Of a stretch of 64,000 nt of DNA, positions 42,609 to 53,745 are shown piece after piece. Numbering within the stretch: position 1 is the first letter of the stretch; each line of letters opens with the position of its first letter. Under the pieces are notes generated by a model. That model was not told the DNA's origin, did no database searches, and was given only the letters and a program-made list of their open reading frames with translations. The position numbers and the translations under genes were made by a program. The DNA comes from Leptobrachium leishanense (lineage: Eukaryota; Chordata; Amphibia; Anura; Megophryidae), in assembly GCA_009667805.1 (NCBI GenBank), contig RXON01001523.1, positions 23,902 through 87,901 on the forward strand, written 5' to 3'.

Positions 42609-44556
42609 GGGGGGCGTGGCCGACTGTGAAGGGGACCAGACGTGTTCTAGCTGTGCTCCGTATTTGCCTGCATAATACGGGTCGTTTAGCTGATTTTTCC
42701 TCGAAGACTCTTATATACCCGTACCCCCCAAGTAGCCGGCCACCGGGGGTGTGTTGTCCGGAGCCTGCTTGGCCTCCCCTCCGGACCTGAGACTTGCTTT
42801 GCCTGCCCGTTTTCCCGGTGGACGAGTGCTGCCAGCGGCCATCTTGGGGCCTATCTCCAGACCACCTTCTGCCTCCGGGCTGGGAGCTCTGCGAGTTTCC
42901 TGGCTGGCGGGCTTTCCGAACGGCTATCTTTGGGCATTGCCCTGCACTGCGGTGTCTCTACTGCACCTAGTCTACACTCCCTATCTGGATGGAGAGGGCT
43001 GGAGAAGCGGAGGGCCCTCGTTTCCCAGCCATGACGGCTGACCTGATTGAGGGGGCAGATGGAGTACCCGCAGGGCGGTGGACGGATGTCCCATTGCTGC
43101 CCTTGGGATCTGGCCTGGAGGCAGCGCTATCGCTCTTGGAGGACATGCTGAGGATGGAAGAAGATGATGGGCGTCCGCTGACGAGAGGCGACCTGCGACG
43201 AGTTACGGAGGCCTTGTGGGGCAGCAGAAGCCCAGATGACCCACGTGGCGCCGACTGTGGAGGCTTCCGACGGGAGGCTGCTTCGCACATCTGTGCGTCC
43301 CTAGAGGAAGGCGCCGAGAGCGACCCAGAGCCCCTGTCTCTGCCGGTTGCCTCGCTGGCAGCGGGAATGAGTCCTCCATGTGGTCTTGAGGTAACTATCA
43401 CCTGCGGATTGCCGGGCTGCGCACAGTCGACTGGAGTGGCGGAGGGGCCTGGAGACCCTGGTTGGAGAATGGAAGTGGAGGAGTGCTCCCCCTTGTCGAC
43501 CTGGCCTGCGGCGCAACCTGGATCTCTCGTCCCGGCTCTCGCTCTACGGGAGTCTGCGAATTCCCCTCGTGGAGACGACAACGAGAATAGTTGGGCAGCC
43601 CGAGCTCCGTTGGAGCCTTGTGCCCTACACCTGGAAGATTTGGCACCAGTTGTGTATTTCGGCCTACCTGTCGGTTCCCTACCCGCCTTACGAGAACCTC
43701 TTTTCCGGGATGCTGGTTGAAAGGGACCTGCCCCCCGCGAGTATGACCCGTTCTCGGTCCTTGACCCATTTTTGAAATTAGACGACTCTCCACCTGTTGA
43801 CCCTTTTGGCTTCTCACACCCCATCCCTCATCCCCCCCACCCCACATGCTGAAAATACCTGTTTATTGTTGCATTCCCCCCTTATCCTCCCCCCTTTTCT
43901 ACTGGGACACTTCCGACATTTTCTGAGGACGCTTTGAGTTTTCGTTCCATCCTCTCTCCCTTTCCCCTATATAAGCATTATTTTGGTTGTTTTTCAGAGG
44001 ACTCTTTTTTACTTTCCTACGGCAGTCGGTTCTACCTGCCAACTTTTGGGCTTAACGTTGTTCGTCCGATGGAGCACCGGGACTTCTCACCTTTTTCCCC
44101 TTTTTTTTTTTTTTTGTGGTGTGGGACATTGGGAAGTAACCTGGGCGAGCCGCTAGGATGGCTACCTAGGCTCTGGCCGTCCTCTTGGCCCCAGGTCTCC
44201 CGGCCTTGTGGCCCCTTCCATGGCCCCCAGTTCCCTCTGGGTTACCGGGGCGAGCCAGGAATGCCACTACATATTTGGCGGTCCCTCACCGCTCTTTTTA
44301 CCCCTTTTTTTTTTTTTTATCAGTTGCCCTGGTATCTCCTCGGCGACCTCCATCACTCTTTTGATATTTCTGGATTAGCCCTTCTGCATCCCCCCTTGTT
44401 ACAGTACCCCCCCACATTTTTGACATTTTGCAGCTTCTATGTGACCCCTTCCCTTATGATTTATGTGCTTTTCTGTGTGTTTTATTTGGCCCTGCGAGGC
44501 CACCTTGCTGGTCAGTCTGTGACATTTTGTTCATTGCAAAATAAAAATCTTGAAAA
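42609..44556 (+). mobile_element. L1/Tx1-like non-LTR element, internally deleted
   Basis: Starts gggggcgtggccgactgtga and ends gcaaaataaaaatcttgaaa, the kind of ends found on L1/Tx1-like LINEs. Flanked by a 14-bp TSD, gaaattaccaacag / gaaattaccagcag (42595-42608, 44557-44570). At 1.95 kb it has no reverse transcriptase or endonuclease motif. A 243-codon plus-strand ORF (42989-43720, MERAGEAEGPRF) is unrecognised and may be an ORF1 remnant or chance. Inserted in the Gypsy1 protease active site. Confidence 0.75.
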
Positions 44557-44570
44557 GAAATTACCAGCAG

Positions 44571-45638
44571 CCCCAGAATCAACAAAAGCGGTAGTATACG
44601 TGGTCTTGGTCTCCCAAGCTACGGATACTGGTAACAAGAGTCTAGTGTCTTTGACAGGAGACATGAACGTCACACCCAAGGCCTGTCTACTCAGCTGCCT
44701 TAGGTGCAGTAGTTTTGCAACTTATCATGCATTCTAGGGCGAGTGGGACATTGAAGTTTTAAATGTCCTTTTAAACCACAATACCGGCACGATCCCTCAC
44801 GAAGACGCCTTGTTCTCTCTTCCTTTGTAAGCCTAGTATGGCCTAGTTGCATAGGCTCAGAGGGAGGAGATACAGTAACTCTCTGGATGGTGCCTGAAAG
44901 ACAGGGGCCAACCTTCGTAACAGTCTCTTAGGTTTCTCTCTTGGAGTTCTTCTGTCCCTTATCTGATCATAACAGATCTATACAATAATCTATAAATTCA
45001 CTCAACACCTCAGGTAATTTACGAGGGGCCAACTCATGCATCAATGACTCCGATAACCCCTCCATAAAAGCCAGAACCAGAGCCTCATTAGTCCAGTTCA
45101 CGTCAGAAACCAACGTTTTAAATTCTATAGCGTAATCAGACACAGTCCTGTTCCCTTGACGTATGCGGAACAAGGATTTGCCAGCTACCTTGGCCTTTCT
45201 GGTAGGATTAAACGTACGTTTTAACTCGGCTATGAATTCTTTATAGTTCAGTACGATAGGCTTCTCTGCCTCCCATAAAGGATTCACCAATGTCAACGCT
45301 CTGCCAGACAGATGGTTAATAAAGAACCCCACTTTGGCAATGTCAGTGATAAACATTTGTGGATTTAATTAAAAATGAATATCCAAATGGACCAAAAATC
45401 CCTGGCACTCCAAGGGAGTACCGTCAAACCTCATAGGAGCGGTCATGTGTACCTGGGGTGTCTGAACGACAGGGGACACAGGTATAGCAGGCAGAGGTGC
45501 AACCCCAGCTGGTTCCAGGTGAGCCGTACGAGTCAGGATAGTTTGTAAGGCGAGAGCAAACTGATCCATCCTATGGTCCTGCTCGTCTTGTCTGGATACA
45601 AAATTACTCAAATGCTGAGTTAAGTCTGCGGGATCCAT
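44571..45638 (-). pseudogene. Gypsy1 gag with knuckle and protease active site
   Basis: The ATG at 45636-45638 (MDPADLTQHLSNFVSRQDEQ) is 15 nt from the 5' LTR. Gag capsid region follows after a frame change (INHLSGRALTLVNPLW, FRIRQGNRTVSDYAIEFKTL), then a zinc knuckle [14 protein letters not shown] (about 44740-44790) and the protease active site VDSGAAGN at 44571, where the L1-like element is inserted. Stops near 45366 and 44967 show decay. Order and motifs are those of a vertebrate chromovirus. Confidence 0.85.
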
Positions 45639-45653
45639 TTGGCCAGATCGTAA

Positions 45654-46247
45654 TGTCACGGTTCCTGGATCCCACCACGCAGTCCTTAAAGCCCAAACAC
45701 TCCACAGAGCCAAAAAACTACCAACAGGGTAGCCGTAAAGGAATCCCTAACTGTCTGGTCCTTAGAAATTGGCCAGGCATATGTATACTAGCTAGACAGA
45801 AAGAGTTAATCAAAGACAATGTCGTAATACAAAACCAGGTCAGCAACACGGGGGTAGTCAGACGAGCCAGAATCAGGAATACAGAGTATAGAATAGTCAA
45901 ATGGAATAGCCGGGTCGATATCAGAGCAGAAGCGTAGTACAAGGAAATAGTCTAGGGCAACGGAAGGCAGAATAGTCAGAAAACAAGCAGAGGTCAATAA
46001 CAGGTTAAATCACAAGAGAATTCAGGTACAAGGAGCTCAGGTATGGATAACCACGATTTGGCACTGCTTAGAAGGAAATGTTGGTTTTTAAAAGACCTTC
46101 ACCAGACCGCTCCCCCCCCTCTCAAGCCGTGCCTCAAGCAGCCACCTCCCTGCCTGTTTCAATTTAAACCGGGCGTTGGTGAGCGAGCAGCATCAGACAT
46201 GCTGCCTTCAAGCACCCCGGAGAGGCTGGAAGCCCCCAACGTTACAC
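45654..46247 (-). repeat. Gypsy1 5' LTR
   Basis: 594 bp; plus-strand ends tgtcacgg and aacgttaca. Followed by hAT sequence from cagag. Confidence 0.9.
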
Positions 46248-48531
46248 AGAGGGCCATCAACGAGTACCTGTGTGAGTATAGCACAAGGACAGGTTCAGGT
46301 CAACTTGTTTTTTTTCTCCCCCCCACAGTGGCTGATGATCAAGGATGCATGCACTGTACTGTCACCATTTGAGGAGGCAACGAGGATGGTGACCAGGGAC
46401 AGTGCATGCATCAGTGACACAATTCCTTTAGTGTTCCTGCTGGAGCACACTCTGTGGGGAATTATAGATGTGGCTCTAGAGGCAGAGCAGCGGGAGGAAG
46501 AGGAGGCCTTCCCTAGCTCTCAAGGCCCCAGTCTTTCTGCAGACAGCATTCCAGCGGGTCCTACTCAGATCAGACAGGAGGAGGATGAGGAGGAGGCAGA
46601 ATATTTAAGTAGTGGGGCATTGAAGGTGGGGATTCCTCAAGGGAGGGTTTCGTGTGCCCAGAAACACAAGGGCTAGTGCGTGGCTGGGAGGAGGAAGTGC
46701 ACGATGGGGTCATCCTTAGACGTGCATTCGTTTTAGTACTAAAACGATTTAGTCCGAATTTTGGGATAATTTAGTTTTCATATGACTCAGAGAAACGAAA
46801 CTGCTCAGTACAAAAAACAAAAGAAAAGAAAATAAAATGCACTACATTTTAGTTTCAGTCCTTTTTGTGATATTACATTGAGTGAAGGAGACCAGCAATG
46901 ATGAGAGCAACATTGTAACATCCGAAGTTCTGCACCCTTCACATGCCAATGCAGTAGGATGTTCTATACAGAGAGGGGCATTAATTAATGCAGGAGGATG
47001 TTCTATACATTATACAGACAGGGGTATTAATGCAGGAGGATGTTATATATATTATACAGAGAAAGGTATAACTTGAGGAGGATGTTCTATACAGAGAGGG
47101 ACATTAATTAATTCAGGAGGATGTTCTATATATTATACAGAGAGGGCTATTAATACTGGAGGTTGTTATATACATTATATAGAGAGGGGTATTAATTAAT
47201 GCAGGAAGATGTTCTAAACATTATACAGAGAGGAGCCTTTTATTTTAAGACCTTTAAATCCAGTGGCTGTGAGCGCTGAGATCGGCTGCTTGTTACATTA
47301 ACTCTCAGTACAATGTATCAGGCTCAGCTGTTACAGTAACTGACTGTAACAGCGCTCAGAGTTTCAGTAAAACAAGGAAATAATATTGTTCTAACCTCTT
47401 ATATCTAAAAATATTATTTACTAGTTTTACTGAAACTCTGAGCGCTGTGATGAGCAGCAGTCAGTTACTGTAACAGCTTTGCCTGACACAGGGCAGTATT
47501 ACAATGTTGGTGCTAACTTAACCAGAGCTGTTGTAAACTGAAAACCTCCATAGGCTATAATGGCTCTGGGAAGTTTAGAAGAGCTCTGGTTAAGTTGTGC
47601 TGAGAGTGAGATATACTGTAACAAGCAGCGATCTCAGCCCTCTGAGGAGCCACTACAATAGTAATTGTATCCACTGGTTTTCGGATGAATGAAATTAGTT
47701 TTCATACTAAAGAACTGAAAACGAATTTCTTTAGCAACTAAATAAATTGCATTTTAGGACTAATCCATTATTTGAAAACGAAATTTTGTGCTGTGCACAT
47801 GTCTAGTCATCCTCATTGACCAGGAAGACTCGGAAGCTAATGCCACCTCCAACCTACGCTGCATGGGCTCCCTTATAATGCAAAGCCTGCTAAAGGACCC
47901 CAGGATTCGTGCTATCAAGGAGAGGGATCATTACTGGTTGGCAACCCTTCTTGATCCACGATACAAGGGTAAAGTTGCAGAGCTCATCCTGCCCGCACAG
48001 AGGGAGCACAGGATGAAAAAACTTGAGGACGCTCTAAAGCGACACTTGTGTAACACCTTTCCAGGCACTGGTAGGTTACCAAGTGATGACACATGTGCTT
48101 CTGAGGCTGCGGATGATCAGACGAATAGTGGTGAAGGCTAGGGCCGCTTGACTGATGCATTTCTAATTTTTTTTAGTCCTCGACGCCCAGGGACGTCAAA
48201 TGTAGGCACCCATTGCCAGCATCTTCACCATATGGTGCAGGACTACCTAGGGGCAAGGGCAGACCTGGATACGTTTCCAGCAGATGATCCACTGGCTTAC
48301 TGGGTGTTGAGATTGGATCACTGGCCAGAACTTAGCCAATATGCTATGCAGCTACTACGTTGCCCTTCATCTAGCGTGCTTTCTGAAAGGACGTTCAGTG
48401 CCGCTGGAGGTTTTGTCACAGACAAAAGAGTGCGTCTGTCCACCGACTCTGTAGACCAGCTGACATTTATAAAAATGAATCAGTCCTGCATCAGCAGTAA
48501 TCAATCCCCTGATGCTGACGTAATGGAATAG
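46248..48531 (+). pseudogene. hAT transposase copy 1, C-terminal part (disrupted)
   Basis: Frames: RAINEYLCEYSTRTGSG; then WLMIKDACTVLSPFEEATRM and the acidic insert, ending at a stop at 46674-46676; the MITE at 46717-47805; then LLKDPRIRAIKERDHYWLAT, LLDPRYKGKVAEL; a stop at 48139-48141; and the dimerisation domain WPELSQYAMQLL, SSSVLSERTFSAAGG and LTFIKMNQS, ending 48531. Intact blocks but several stops, so a pseudogene. Confidence 0.88.
46717..47805. mobile_element. hAT-type MITE (TAGACRTGYGCA ends)
   Basis: 1089 bp. Left end tagacgtgcattcg, right end inverted tagacatgtgcacag; 8-bp TSD gtcatcct at 46709-46716 and 47806-47813. Contains a roughly 42-bp tandem repeat (taatgcaggaggatgttcta, tacattatacagagaggggt; 46920-47230) and a large internal inverted repeat (arms about 47329-47375 and 47417-47480). 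No ORF. Confidence 0.9.
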
Positions 48532-48639
48532 ATCGGGGATGTCTTCTGCATTCACAAAACCTCCAGCACTGAACTCTTCCACAATACCACAAAAGGGTTA
48601 TGGTGTGAAGGCACTTGCTGCCATGAAAGGCACAATATT

Positions 48640-49265
48640 TGGCTGCACTGATGCCTGTGCCAGATTTATATCATTTTAATTTTTTGAACCGCAAGGTCCA
48701 ACCCTGCACTCTTCCACAATACTATAGAGGGGTTACTGTATGATGGTACTTGCTGGCCTGGCAGTCTGGCACCAAAAGCACAATATCTGGGTGCACTGAC
48801 GCCCATTACCAGATTCATATCTTTTTAATATAGGACCGCAAGGTCCACCCCTGCATTCTTCCACAATACTACAGAGGGGTTACTGTATGATGGTACTTGC
48901 TGGCCTGGCAGTCTGGCACCAAAAGCACAATATCTGGGTGCACTGACGCCCATTACCAGATTCATATCTTTTTAATATAGGACCGCAAGGTCCACCCCTG
49001 CATTCTTCCACAATACTACAGAGGGGTTACTGTATGATGGTACTTGCTGGCCTAGCAGTCTGGCACCAAAAGCACAATATCTGGGTGCACTGACGCCCAT
49101 TACCAGATTCATATCTTTTTAATATAGGACCGCAAGGTCCACCCCTGCATTCTTCCACAATACTACAGAGGGGTTACTGTATGATGGTACTTGCTGGCCT
49201 GGCACCAAAGGCACAATATTTGGGTGCAATGCCACTGACGCCTGTATCAGATTCATATCCTCAGA
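48640..49265. repeat. About 146-bp tandem array in hAT copy 1 3' region
   Basis: Four units, spaced about 146 bp, with ggggttactgtatgatggta and aggaccgcaaggtccacccc. Same repeat as 29180-30060, inverted. Confidence 0.9.
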
Positions 49266-49609
49266 GGGGTTACTGTGTGACGGCACTGTTGCAGACGCTA
49301 AATGCCCAATTTTAAAGCACCTAAGTTTTACCACAATTTAGCCAAAAAAGTCACTAAACTTTTTCTTCGTGTCCGAAAATGTCTCCTCTTTTCATACAGA
49401 CTGCCGCCCAAGCAGTTGTTTATGGATAGATTAAAGGAAAAGCATTTACCATCATTTGAAATGTAATTTTTTGGTTTTTACATATTTCTATACATCCTAG
49501 AAATCCGCCACTTCACGGGCAGGTTATTGGGACCTCCTAGGCACGATATTTGAAGGAATTTTTCGTTTTTATTTTTAACCCTTATTTCATGGAAAACTCA
49601 CTGTCCCTA

Positions 49610-49780
49610 TTGGGAAAAAGCGCGGGTACTTGGAGAGTGACTGGGGTATTGAGAGAAAGTGTGGGTACTGAGAGTGACTGGGGCTACTTGGAGGGTGACT
49701 GGGGGTACTGGGAGAGAGTGACTGGGTATAGTATGAGAGTGGAACTATGATAGGGTATACTTTGACAGGGTGACTGGTAG
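49610..49780. repeat. G-rich short tandem repeats
   Basis: Degenerate units of the form gagagtgactgggggtactg, about 30 bp, starting where hAT homology ends. No gene. Confidence 0.6.
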
Positions 49781-49983
49781 CAGTGGCGTAGCGAGGGGGG
49801 GCATGCATGTTTAATTTTTTTATTATATCAGTATTTTGTTAATATACAATACCTGTGCTTGTGGGGTAACGGGGTCAATACTCTACTGGTGTCAGGGAAT
49901 CATGGTGTGTTACCGTGTCCACAGGTTGGGGGCGCACAATTCTTGCCCTGCCCCGGGCGCTGACAACCCACGCTACGCCGCTG
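49781..49983. mobile_element. Inverted-repeat element with CAGTGGCGTAGCG ends
   Basis: Left cagtggcgtagcg is the exact inverse of the right cgctacgccgctg. hAT-like ends, but the flanking 8 bases (actggtag, ggtccagc) do not match. It could be a small MITE or the 5' end of a larger hAT. Confidence 0.55.
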
Positions 49984-50118
49984 GGTCCAGCGTATATAAC
50001 AGTAAGTTTGTGAGTGTCAGTAAATACAGTATCTTCATAGTTTTATCGCTTTTGCGCTGTCATATGTTGTGTTGTGCTTTGTTTAAGGACATTTAAAACT
50101 TAGTATGTACTTTACAAA

Positions 50119-50325
50119 ATGAGTGAGTGTGACAACACTAGCGCTTCACAAGTTTCTATCATAATGGCACATGCTGCAACTGATCCTAAGCATGCCGGCA
50201 TCCCCGATCCTAAGCATGCCGGCATCCCCGATCCTAAGCATGCCGGCATCCCCGATCCTAAGCATGCCGGCATCCCCGATCCTAAGCATGCCGGCATCCC
50301 CCCAACCACTGTATGTAAAAATTGA
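50119..50325 (+). CDS. Short unrecognised ORF with DPKHAGIP repeats
   Basis: 68 codons: MSECDNTSASQVSIIMAHA followed by five copies of the 8-residue DPKHAGIP, encoded by a 24-bp tandem repeat (gatcctaagcatgccggcat cccc, about 50181-50300). An aataaa lies just after the stop. It may be the start of a transposon ORF truncated by the retroviral-type fragment at 50340, or a chance ORF through a minisatellite. No function assigned. Confidence 0.35.
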   Translation: MSECDNTSASQVSIIMAHAATDPKHAGIPDPKHAGIPDPKHAGIPDPKHAGIPDPKHAGIPPTTVCKN

Positions 50326-50339
50326 ATAAAATACTATTA

Positions 50340-50527
50340 GCACGCCAACAGCTATCCTTCCATCCTCTTTGCAATGAAGGTGTAAAGGTGAATTGTAATT
50401 AGATATTCCAAGTACTGGAGCTGTACACAAGGACTGCTGGAGAGTTTTGTAAGCAGGTAACAGTTCATCAGTCCATTGAATGGTGTCTGGGCTGTCTTGT
50501 TTGGTGCGAAAATCATAAAATGAATAG
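50340..50527 (-). pseudogene. Retroviral-type pol fragment (RT C-terminal side)
   Basis: The minus-strand frame resembles the end of reverse transcriptase and the connection region of endogenous retroviruses (a 'W-T-E-A-LK-L--AP-LG' type block). It is split from 57137-57787 by Gypsy2, whose TSD tctga lies at 50528. An old, broken copy; no flanking LTR, gag or env was recognised. Confidence 0.6.
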
Positions 50528-50532
50528 TCTGA

Positions 50533-51351
50533 TGTCAGGATCAGGTAACCCCGCTTGCAGACTGTAAGCCAACAGACCCTGACCAACCGGTCCTTAGAAA
50601 TGGCTGGGTTATGGTCAGTAATACTGAAAATGACGAACACAAATAAAGTGGTAGAGTGCAAAGAAAAACAACCTGCGGAATAAAGTAACCCACAATGCTC
50701 TAGCTAGCCGGTCCTTAATAATGGCCGGGTTAAGCAGGGCAAACCAACAAAACACACATAGGCAGGGGTTAAGGAAATAGAGGTCCGTTATACTATGCCA
50801 GAAATCAGGGCGCCATAATACAGGGAAGTCGAGACAAGCCGGGATCGTATAAACCAGGAAATCAGTCAGAATAGGAATAACAACAAGGCACTAGGAGTAA
50901 CAGGAACCACGCTAGGGCAACTTGCTAAGAGAAAGGAAGCCCTTTAAATAGAGCCACAGCACTTCCTATTGGTGCTCAGAGGAGACGCCCTGCTCTGCTA
51001 TAGGATAGCTGGTAATGTGCTGCGATTGGTTGTCCTTCCTGCATGCTGCATCTGATTCGCGGGCAGCACCATTCTCTGTCCTGTAGTACACAGTACCCTG
51101 GAACAAGGCTTTCAGGATATCAGCTGCTGTGACGGCCGCAACATTTCCCCGGAAATGGGGCGAAGGTGTAACATTTCCCTGGACATGGGGCGAAGGTGCA
51201 ACATTTTCCTGGACATGGGGCGAAGGTGCAACATTTCCCTGGACATGGGGCGAAAGTGCAACATTTCCGTGGACATGGGACGAAGGTGCAACATTTCCCC
51301 CGGACATGGGTCGAAGGCGCAACATTTCCCTGGACATGGGCCACTGTGACA
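50533..51351 (-). repeat. Gypsy2 3' LTR with 30-bp minisatellite
   Basis: 819 bp; contains about seven 30-bp units (gggcgaaggtgcaacatttc cctggacatg, 51135-51345), one more than the 5' LTR. Confidence 0.95.
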
Positions 51352-51502
51352 GCACCCCCCCCCTGATGGCGGGCCCGAGGGCGAGAAGGGAAGCGGCGAT
51401 GATAGGCAGAGACCAGCCCCGGGGCATGAACATCAGAGGCAGCAACCCAGGAACGTTCCTCCGGGCCGTACCCCTTCCAATGCACAAGATATTGCAATCT
51501 GC
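51352..51502 (-). pseudogene. Gypsy2 chromodomain and C-terminus
   Basis: Minus-strand [17 protein letters not shown], the canonical core of a chromovirus chromodomain that binds modified histones during targeting. Separated from the integrase by the MITE at 51503-52169. Ends near the polypurine tract. Confidence 0.9.
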
Positions 51503-52169
51503 TAGGCTTGTGCACCGATTTTTTTTTCGGTTCGATTCGGTTCGATTTTTCGGATTTTTAAACTTTTCGATTCGGCCCGTTTCGACCGATTTCGGTTTCG
51601 ATTCGATTCGGTTCGGCACGTTTTTCGGGTACATTTTTTTTTCGGAATTTCGACCATTTTTCGTATTTTCGTGTCACTGTGCTCGGTTTTTGTATCGACG
51701 TTTCGTAATTTCGAAAATTTTCGTTTTTCGGAATTGCACATTTTTCGGAATATCGACCATTTTTCGTATTTTTCGTGTCATTTTGCCCGTTTTTTGTATC
51801 GACTTTCCGTTTTTTCGAAAATTTTCGTTTTTCAGAAATTTTCGTTTTTACCAAATTTTCGTTTTTCAGAAATTTTCGTTTTTACAAAATTTTCGTTTTT
51901 ACAAAATTTTCGTTTTTACAAAATTTTCGTTTTTCAGAAAATTTTCGTTTTTTGGAAAATTTTCGTTTTTCGGAAAATCTGTTCTCCTCGTTTGACACAT
52001 TTCAAGTCCATTCGAAAAATCCGAAAATATTTCGTTTCGGCTCGGAAACCATTTCGGATCTGAAATTTTCGGATCTAAAATTTTTCGGAAATTCGGCCGC
52101 ATCCGAAAACACGAATCGGGAAATTTCGTGAAAATTCCGAAATTCCGAAACCCGAAATGCACATCCCTA
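51503..52169. mobile_element. hAT-type MITE rich in TTTTCG words
   Basis: Left end taggcttgtgcacc, right end inverted tagggatgtgcatttcgg; 8-bp TSD caatctgc at 51495-51502 and 52170-52177. The interior has many ttttcgttttt/aaaattttcg words, including a roughly 18-bp tandem stretch (51840-51970). No ORF; the long plus-strand frame through it is low-complexity. Confidence 0.92.
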
Positions 52170-53745
52170 CAATCTGCCTCTAGACCACCTGGAATCGATG
52201 AGAGCCTGCACCTCATATTCCTCCTGACCCTGAACTTGGACAGCAGGAGGCTGTTTCACGGGAGTGGTATACCGGTTACAGACAAGGGGCTTGAGTAGGG
52301 AGGTATGGAAGGAGTTGGGGATTCTCAAGGACTTAGGCAACTCCAAGGCATAAGAGACAGGATTAATGCGTCGGAGGACCCTGTATGGACCGATAAACCT
52401 TGGTGCCAATTTGTGAGAGGGCACCCGGAGTTTGATATGCCGAGTGGAGAGCCATACCCTTGGACCAGGGACATAAGAAGGTCCTGGTCGTCTGTGGCAA
52501 TCTGCAAACTTCTTATGGGCTAAAGAAGCTTTTTGCAAAGCGGATTGAATCCGCGTCCAGGACTGACGTAGGAGTTTTAAGTGATCGTTAAATGCAGGAA
52601 TGGGTGATTCAGACGGAGTGCCAGGTAATAAAGCAGGATGGAACCCATAGGTCACAAAGAACGGGGTATGACCAGAGCTGTCATGTACCACGTTATTCCT
52701 AGCCAACTCAGCCCAAGGTAACAAGGAACTCCAATTATCTTGTTGGTGGGAGATGAAGAACCGTAAATATTGTTCTAAAGACTGGTTAGTACGTTCAGCA
52801 GCACCGTTAGATTGTGGGTGGTAGGCAGAAGAAAAGGATAAGTTGATACCCATGTCTTTACAGAAGGATCTCCAGAATTGGGAAATGAACTGAGTACCAC
52901 GATCTGAGACTATTTCCTGCGGTATCCCATGTAACCTTACCACCTCTTTAGCAAATATACCGGCTAGCTGTTCTGAAGAAGGAAATTTTTTCAGTGGAAC
53001 AAAATGGGCCATTTTAGAAAAAGGGTCAATAACAGTGAGAATGGTGGTATTACCCTCAGATGGGGGTAGGTCCACAATAAAGTCCATGGATAAATGGGTC
53101 CATGGTCTCGAAGGAACAGGGAGAGGTTGTAAAAGACCCACTGGAAGATCAACAGGGGTCTTATTCTGGGCACAAACTCTACAGGAGGCAATGAACTCTC
53201 GTATATCAACACGAAGAATGGGCCACCAATATAGATGAGAAACGGTGAGAATAGTCTTATTGACAACCTTTGATGCGTGCATAACTTGTAATAACTCCCT
53301 TCTCTCGTTCTCTCCTACATACAATCTTTCTGGAGGTAGAGAGCTAGGGGCGGCATTCTGATAGGACAGAATGCGCTCGATCAACTGAGAAGACACTTGC
53401 ATACACACAGTGGCGATTATATGAGTACTGGGTATGAGAGAAACCGGTTCGGTGTGAGGCAGTTCCTCTTCCTCAAACTGTCTGGAAAGAGCATCCGCCT
53501 TGGTATTACGTGACCCTGGGCGGGAGGGGATCAAATAATTGAAGCGACTTAGGAACAATGACCATCTGGCCTGGCGGGGGGACAGTCGCTTCACATCTGC
53601 CAGGTAGGCTAGGTTCTTGTGGTCAGTTAGAATGATCACTGGAATTTGCGAACCCTCCAACAGATGTCTCCATTCTTTTAGAGCCATTATAATAGCCAAG
53701 AGTTCTCTGAGTCAGACAACTTCTGGGAGAAGTAGGCACAAGGGT
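52170..53745 (-). pseudogene. Gypsy2 RNase H and integrase
   Basis: 510 open codons. The RNase H end shows ILTDHKNLAYLADVKRLSPRQ and RPGSRNTKADALSR. Integrase follows: zinc-binding HH-CC region (YWWPILRVDIREFIASC), core DD35E with SMDFIVDLPPS, VSDRGTQFISQFW and the Glu in HPQSNGAAERTNQSLEQYL, and a C-terminal GPYRVLRRINPVSY and LRIPNSFHTSLLKP. This enzyme would insert the DNA copy. Open from 53699 to the MITE. Confidence 0.92.

Larger units (their letters stand above)
15290..46247 (-). mobile_element. Gypsy1 LTR retrotransposon, with nested insertions
   Basis: Minus-strand chromovirus-like Gypsy inserted in hAT copy 1. LTRs are 15290-15879 (3') and 45654-46247 (5'). The hAT sequence resumes at cagag (46248), while the left flank reads cattg (15285-15289), a degraded 5-bp duplication of the site that is intact in hAT copy 2. 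The LTRs differ at roughly 17 positions in their first 300 bases, clearly older than the other LTR elements here. Interior: gag and protease, part of the reverse transcriptase, then a gap; the rest of RT, RNase H and integrase are missing at the PLE junction. Nested inside: an L1-like element, a 2.07-kb LTR-like insertion and the PLE. Confidence 0.85.
46248..49609 (+). mobile_element. hAT copy 1, 3' part
   Basis: Continues copy 1 exactly where 15284 left off when aligned to copy 2 (gcagcagagggccatcaac). Contains the transposase C-terminus, a MITE and a tandem array. Homology to copy 2 stops at ctgtccct (49609); the terminal repeat and about 240 bp are missing. Confidence 0.85.

Noticed and set aside
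42967..43824. 285-codon minus-strand ORF
   Set aside because: Low-complexity Ser/Arg/Pro composition, antisense to a GC-rich LINE 5' region; no support.
43934..44737. 267-codon plus-strand ORF
   Set aside because: Crosses the 3' end of the L1-like element into Gypsy1 gag; no recognisable domain and two T runs.
51129..51995. 288-codon plus-strand ORF
   Set aside because: Runs through the Gypsy2 LTR minisatellite and the low-complexity MITE; Phe/Lys/Arg repeats only, antisense to real pol sequence.
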